Part shown: positions 8,176-10,703 of the stretch, in pieces
How the letters are laid out: every line of letters starts with the position of its first letter
Numbering within the stretch: position 1 is the stretch's first letter
Assembly: GCA_018398765.1 (NCBI GenBank)
Contig: JAHBMJ010003671.1
Location: 77,646-88,348, forward strand
From: Chromera velia
Lineage: Eukaryota; Sar; Chromeraceae
Reading direction: 5' to 3'
DNA length: 10,703 nucleotides
Position numbers and translations under genes: made by a program
The notes under the pieces: generated by a model
Seen by the model: the letters and a program-made list of their open reading frames with translations, nothing else
Told to the model about the DNA's origin: nothing
The model's database searches: none

Positions 8176-8364
8176 TACCGAGAACCCCAGACAGTCTCTG
8201 ACAGTCTCAGTCGCACCCAGACTCACACCCATCCCCCCACCGGACTGTCCTCTTTTCCGTATGCCATTCCCCAATCATCTCCCCTTTTTTGATGAGCCAC
8301 AGAACGATTCGCACTCTCCTCAGGACAAAGGTCAAAGACTGATCGAATGAACGAGAGAGGGAGG
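8176..8364 (-). other. Probable 3' untranslated region of the UBX gene
   Basis: This lies downstream of the proposed TAA stop (8367-8365) on the minus strand and shares the GC content of the gene, ending about where the AT-rich sequence begins. No clear polyadenylation signal could be picked. The direct repeat GACAGTCTCTGACAGTCTC sits at about 8190-8208. Two other minus frames stay open across part of this region (to about 8223 and 8207) and would give different C-termini if the last exon were read in another phase. Confidence 0.4.
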
Positions 8365-9252
8365 TTACTGAGAGGAAATGGAACCGTCTGCCTGGGCCTG
8401 GAGAGCGGGAACCAAGTACGGTCGTGGGGGGGCGCCCTGCAGTCCCCCTGCACACAGACAAACAGAAAGAAACACCGAAGCAACTTTTCACTCCTTTGTC
8501 TGATTCAGCATCAAGATCTCCATGCTACATGCCGCTTTGAGCGTGCTGCCGCTGTACTACTACTAGACGCACGAGTTCGCACTCATACGGACACACATAC
8601 ACACGCGAACCGAGAGACAGGAAGAGAGGACCAGAGAAAGCCGGAAGGAAGGAAGGAAGGAAGGAAGGAAGGAAATACGGACAGCATGACAGGGAAAAAC
8701 TCGAAGGAAAGAATGTTGAGCAGATTCGATCGCAGATCTTTCTATTGACCCTCTCGATTACACGCTTGAAGAAGTCGCAAAGACCCCCGGTAAAGGAGGC
8801 AGACTTTCGGATGATGGAAAAAGCAAGCAGCTGATGCATGCAGTCCAACCAAGTAACGTCCAACACTATGGAGGGCGCCAACGGACCGTCAAATCCAAAG
8901 TACACCACTGCACCAGGAACCAGTTGCTGCAACACAGAAAATGTAATTGAGAGACAGAAACGGGAAGCGAAACTTTCACCTCTTTCCAGCACTAGCTGAC
9001 TTGTTCAACGTTCAATCATCTCGTCCTTCTGGCCTTTCTTTCGCATCCTCCATCCATGAGAGATTCCTTCCTTCCTTCCTTCCTTCCTTTCTTGTGTGTC
9101 CTTTCGTCTTTCATTGACTGTACAGAAAATTGTGTGATATTTTCTTTTGCTCTAACTTACCTCCTCATAGGTCGTCTTGCCGTCCTCCAACTTCTTCATT
9201 GGAGGGGACACGTAGAGATGCCAGGCGGTTGCCTTTACCGGTTCGGACAGAA

Positions 9253-9295
<43 letters not shown>

Positions 9296-10681
9296 TCAGA
9301 AAGCGGGAGCAAGACAGCGGTATGCCAGCAGACAATCCATAGTAGCGAGAACACCAAAACTCTTTCACCCGCACAACGCGGTCGCAGAAAAGCTGCACAT
9401 GCTGGCAAGCAAGCAAGCAACCAGACAGCGAGTCACACGCGGAGGCACGCAGGCAGGCTCTGGATCAGAGGGGGGGGCATGCAGATGTAATGCCGACATC
9501 AAGACACCGCTGGAGCGGAAAAAAGGAGAGGAAAAGGTCCCTTCAGAACTTTCGATAGTCGGAAGAGAGTCAGTCAGGCAATGCTTGAAGGAAAAAAAAA
9601 GAGACCTGCGAACCGTCTGGGTCGACACTGAGAGACAGGCCCACCCCCTCCCCCTACCCACAAAAAAAAAATTCAGACCCGATCGACTGACCTGTACGAT
9701 GTTTTGCTTCACATGCCGAATTGTGTCGAAGGGTCGGAAGTTGAGTTGAAGGACGGTCTTGTCAGGGAACTGCACCCTCAGAATGCACTGCAGCAGCCAT
9801 GCAGCAGCAAAACACCAGGAGGGAGGGAGGGGGGGACACATTGAATGCAAGGCAGCAGATTGAGAGTCAGAAAAGAAGGTAGCAGGAAAGAAAGCGAAAA
9901 AAATAAGTTGAGCAAATCCGTACTGACAAAAGAGATGTGTTCTTTCCCCCGCTCTCTCCTCACTGTTTCACAGTCGCCTCATGTCCTGCCTCCTTCCCTT
10001 CTTTTCTTTCGTCCCTCCTTCCCTCCCTCTCTCGTTCCACTCTTCTTCCCTCCCTTTCTCTTTTGGCACGTACACTGACCTTCGAGTAAATCTTTTGCTT
10101 TTCGAGTTGTGCGAGCTGCTCCTTTGCCCTCGACTTGAACTTGGGACCGTCCGTGAGAGCCTGCAAGAAGATCGAGCGGGTTGTATTCACAAGAGGGAAG
10201 TTGAATCACTCACTGTCTGTCGCCTTCTCTGAGAAGGCCAGGGAGACGGACAGGACAAGTGACGTCGGCATTTGCGGGAAGACAATTGTCTGATCATGCC
10301 AGCCATGTTTTGTGTTTTCTTTCGCGCAAAGAAAATGTCGTACACTCGATGCAAAAAGCGTTCATTGCTTGGGGTACGAGCGGCCTTCCTACTCCATCTA
10401 CTTCCAAGGAGACCAACAGGGCTTCACAGTCCCTAGACAGAAACAGAGTGTCGCAGAACACAACTAGAAAATTCGACGAAATAATGGTTCACTCAGGCGC
10501 ACAGACTGACTTCCTTGAGTTTGGCCAGGTCTGCCCTGTCCACCACAGCAGCCGAGTCGAGATCATCGCCAGTTGCCGCCATCTCCTTCAGGGCGTCCTC
10601 GAGCCTGGATATGCTGCTTTGGTGGAAGGCCCGGGGGTCCAGGGGAAGGGGGGGGAGCGTCTTCGGGTCAACACCACCGGA
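8365..10681 (-). CDS. UBX-domain protein, ASPSCR1/TUG (PUX1)-like, 3' part of a spliced gene
   Basis: Six minus-strand exons join without a stop into 187 residues: 10681-10511, 10160-10080, 9787-9692, 9253-9161, 8926-8887 and 8447-8365, with TAA at 8367-8365. Donors are GTCAGT three times, GTAAGT and GTCCGT. Acceptors end CTTTTCAG, TTCTTGCAG, GCTGCTGCAG, TGTGTGCAG, TGTTGCAG and TGTGTGCAG. The first five are phase 0; the last junction is phase 1. The first exon begins at an acceptor, so upstream exons lie outside the window. Residues 1-80 are a charged helical segment (KFKSRAKEQLAQLEKQKIYS). The UBX fold starts at about residue 86 with ILRVQFPDKTVLQLNF, continues WHLYVSPPMKKLEDG and LVPGAVVYFGFDG, and ends PRPYLVPALQ. 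TUG and PUX1 bind and disassemble Cdc48/p97 hexamers. As in that subgroup, the loop that holds Phe-Pro-Arg in canonical UBX domains reads Ser-Pro-Pro. Family assignment is strong by motif order; the final intron is the least certain part. Confidence 0.85.
8643..8674. repeat. (GGAA)8 microsatellite in the last intron
   Basis: Eight perfect GGAA units on the plus strand read (TTCC)8 in the minus-strand transcript, inside the intron 8886-8448. It is complementary to the tract at 9064-9087 in the preceding intron. Confidence 0.97.
9064..9087. repeat. (TTCC)6 microsatellite in the intron before the 40-nt exon
   Basis: Six perfect TTCC units on the plus strand read (GGAA)6 in the minus-strand transcript, inside the intron 9160-8927. 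With the tract at 8643-8674 it can form 24 continuous base pairs in RNA across the exon 8926-8887. Confidence 0.97.
9257..9286. repeat. (CA)15 microsatellite abutting a 3' splice site
   Basis: Fifteen CA units on the plus strand read (TG)15 in the transcript and are followed directly by CAG and the exon that starts at 9253. The usual pyrimidine tract is replaced by alternating U and G. Confidence 0.97.
9404..9455. repeat. Short CAAG and CAGG tetranucleotide runs
   Basis: GGCAAGCAAGCAAGCAACC near 9404-9422 and GGCACGCAGGCAGGC near 9444-9458 lie inside the intron 9691-9254. They are short and imperfect. Confidence 0.7.
9820..10070. repeat. Polypurine/polypyrimidine-rich intron
   Basis: The intron 10079-9788 has a plus-strand GGGAGGGAGGGGGGG run (about 9821-9835), which is a C/T-rich tract upstream of the 3' splice site in the transcript. 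It also has a long plus-strand C/T-rich stretch (about 9985-10065), which is purine-rich in the transcript near the donor. The intron therefore switches from purine-rich to pyrimidine-rich. Confidence 0.75.
10161..10510 (-). other. 350-bp intron of the UBX gene
   Basis: This lies between the GTCAGT donor at 10510 and the acceptor CGATCTTCTTGCAG ending at 10161. Composition is mixed and no repeat or nested gene was recognised. Confidence 0.75.
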
Positions 10682-10703
10682 CTGAAAAGGGGGGGGGGAA
10701 GGG
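10682..10703 (-). other. C-rich polypyrimidine tract and 3' splice site
   Basis: The plus-strand G run reads as a long C run followed by TTTTCAG in the transcript and ends at 10682. It marks the upstream boundary of the first UBX-gene exon seen and shows that the gene continues beyond the window. Confidence 0.8.

Noticed and set aside
8347-8748. A 133-codon plus-strand frame
   Set aside because: It is antisense to the last exon and last intron of the UBX gene and runs through the GGAA repeat.
8525-8886. Read-through extension of the UBX exon past FGFDG
   Set aside because: It turns into low-complexity sequence encoded by the TTCC repeat, whereas splicing to 8447 restores the expected PYL-type end of the domain.
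9056-9490. Plus-strand frame with a Thr/His run
   Set aside because: The run is the CA microsatellite, and the frame is antisense to a UBX exon and introns.

Overview
The window looks like nuclear DNA of a eukaryote. The best guess is a repeat-rich coccidian apicomplexan (Sarcocystis/Cystoisospora/Toxoplasma relatives). The reasons are short exons joined by introns of 230-440 bp with GTCAGT or GTAAGT donors, Ser/Pro/Gly-rich coding sequence, abundant microsatellites and minisatellites, and recurrent TGCATGCA, a coccidian promoter-type motif. The lineage is an inference; nothing here is diagnostic of a species. No bacterial-style operon, rRNA, tRNA, CRISPR array or intact transposase was seen.

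Left end (1-1370): simple CAGA/CACAGA repeats (1-165), degenerate repeats with a GACTATAT-plus-pyrimidine theme, and a CAGG tetranucleotide run surround an apparent minus-strand gene. Its first coding exon (1090-701) starts with a leader resembling a mitochondrial presequence and ends at a GTCAGT donor. A possible second exon starts at 394. The protein is unrecognised.

Middle (1370-8170): no credible gene. It is a patchwork of AT-rich stretches and repeats: a two-unit fragment of a 38-bp satellite (1469-1590); the main 38-bp satellite array with higher-order 240-bp and 120-bp blocks (about 2161-3400); a GC-richer dispersed repeat present twice in direct orientation (about 3702-3957 and 7223-7498); a decayed 33-bp tandem repeat (about 4400-4580); and a pyrimidine-rich minisatellite of about 68 bp per unit (about 5150-6590).

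Right end (8365-10703): the 3' half of a minus-strand gene whose six exons can be spliced by eye into a continuous 187-residue C-terminus. It carries a UBX domain of the ASPSCR1/TUG (plant PUX1) type, a Cdc48/p97 adaptor family. Its introns hold notable repeats: a (TG)15 tract directly against one 3' splice site, and complementary (GGAA)6 and (TTCC)8 tracts on either side of a 40-nt exon.

The two genes lie on the same strand about 7 kb apart, and the window gives no evidence that they act together. The most interesting material is the repeat architecture and the intron repeats, not a new multi-gene system.
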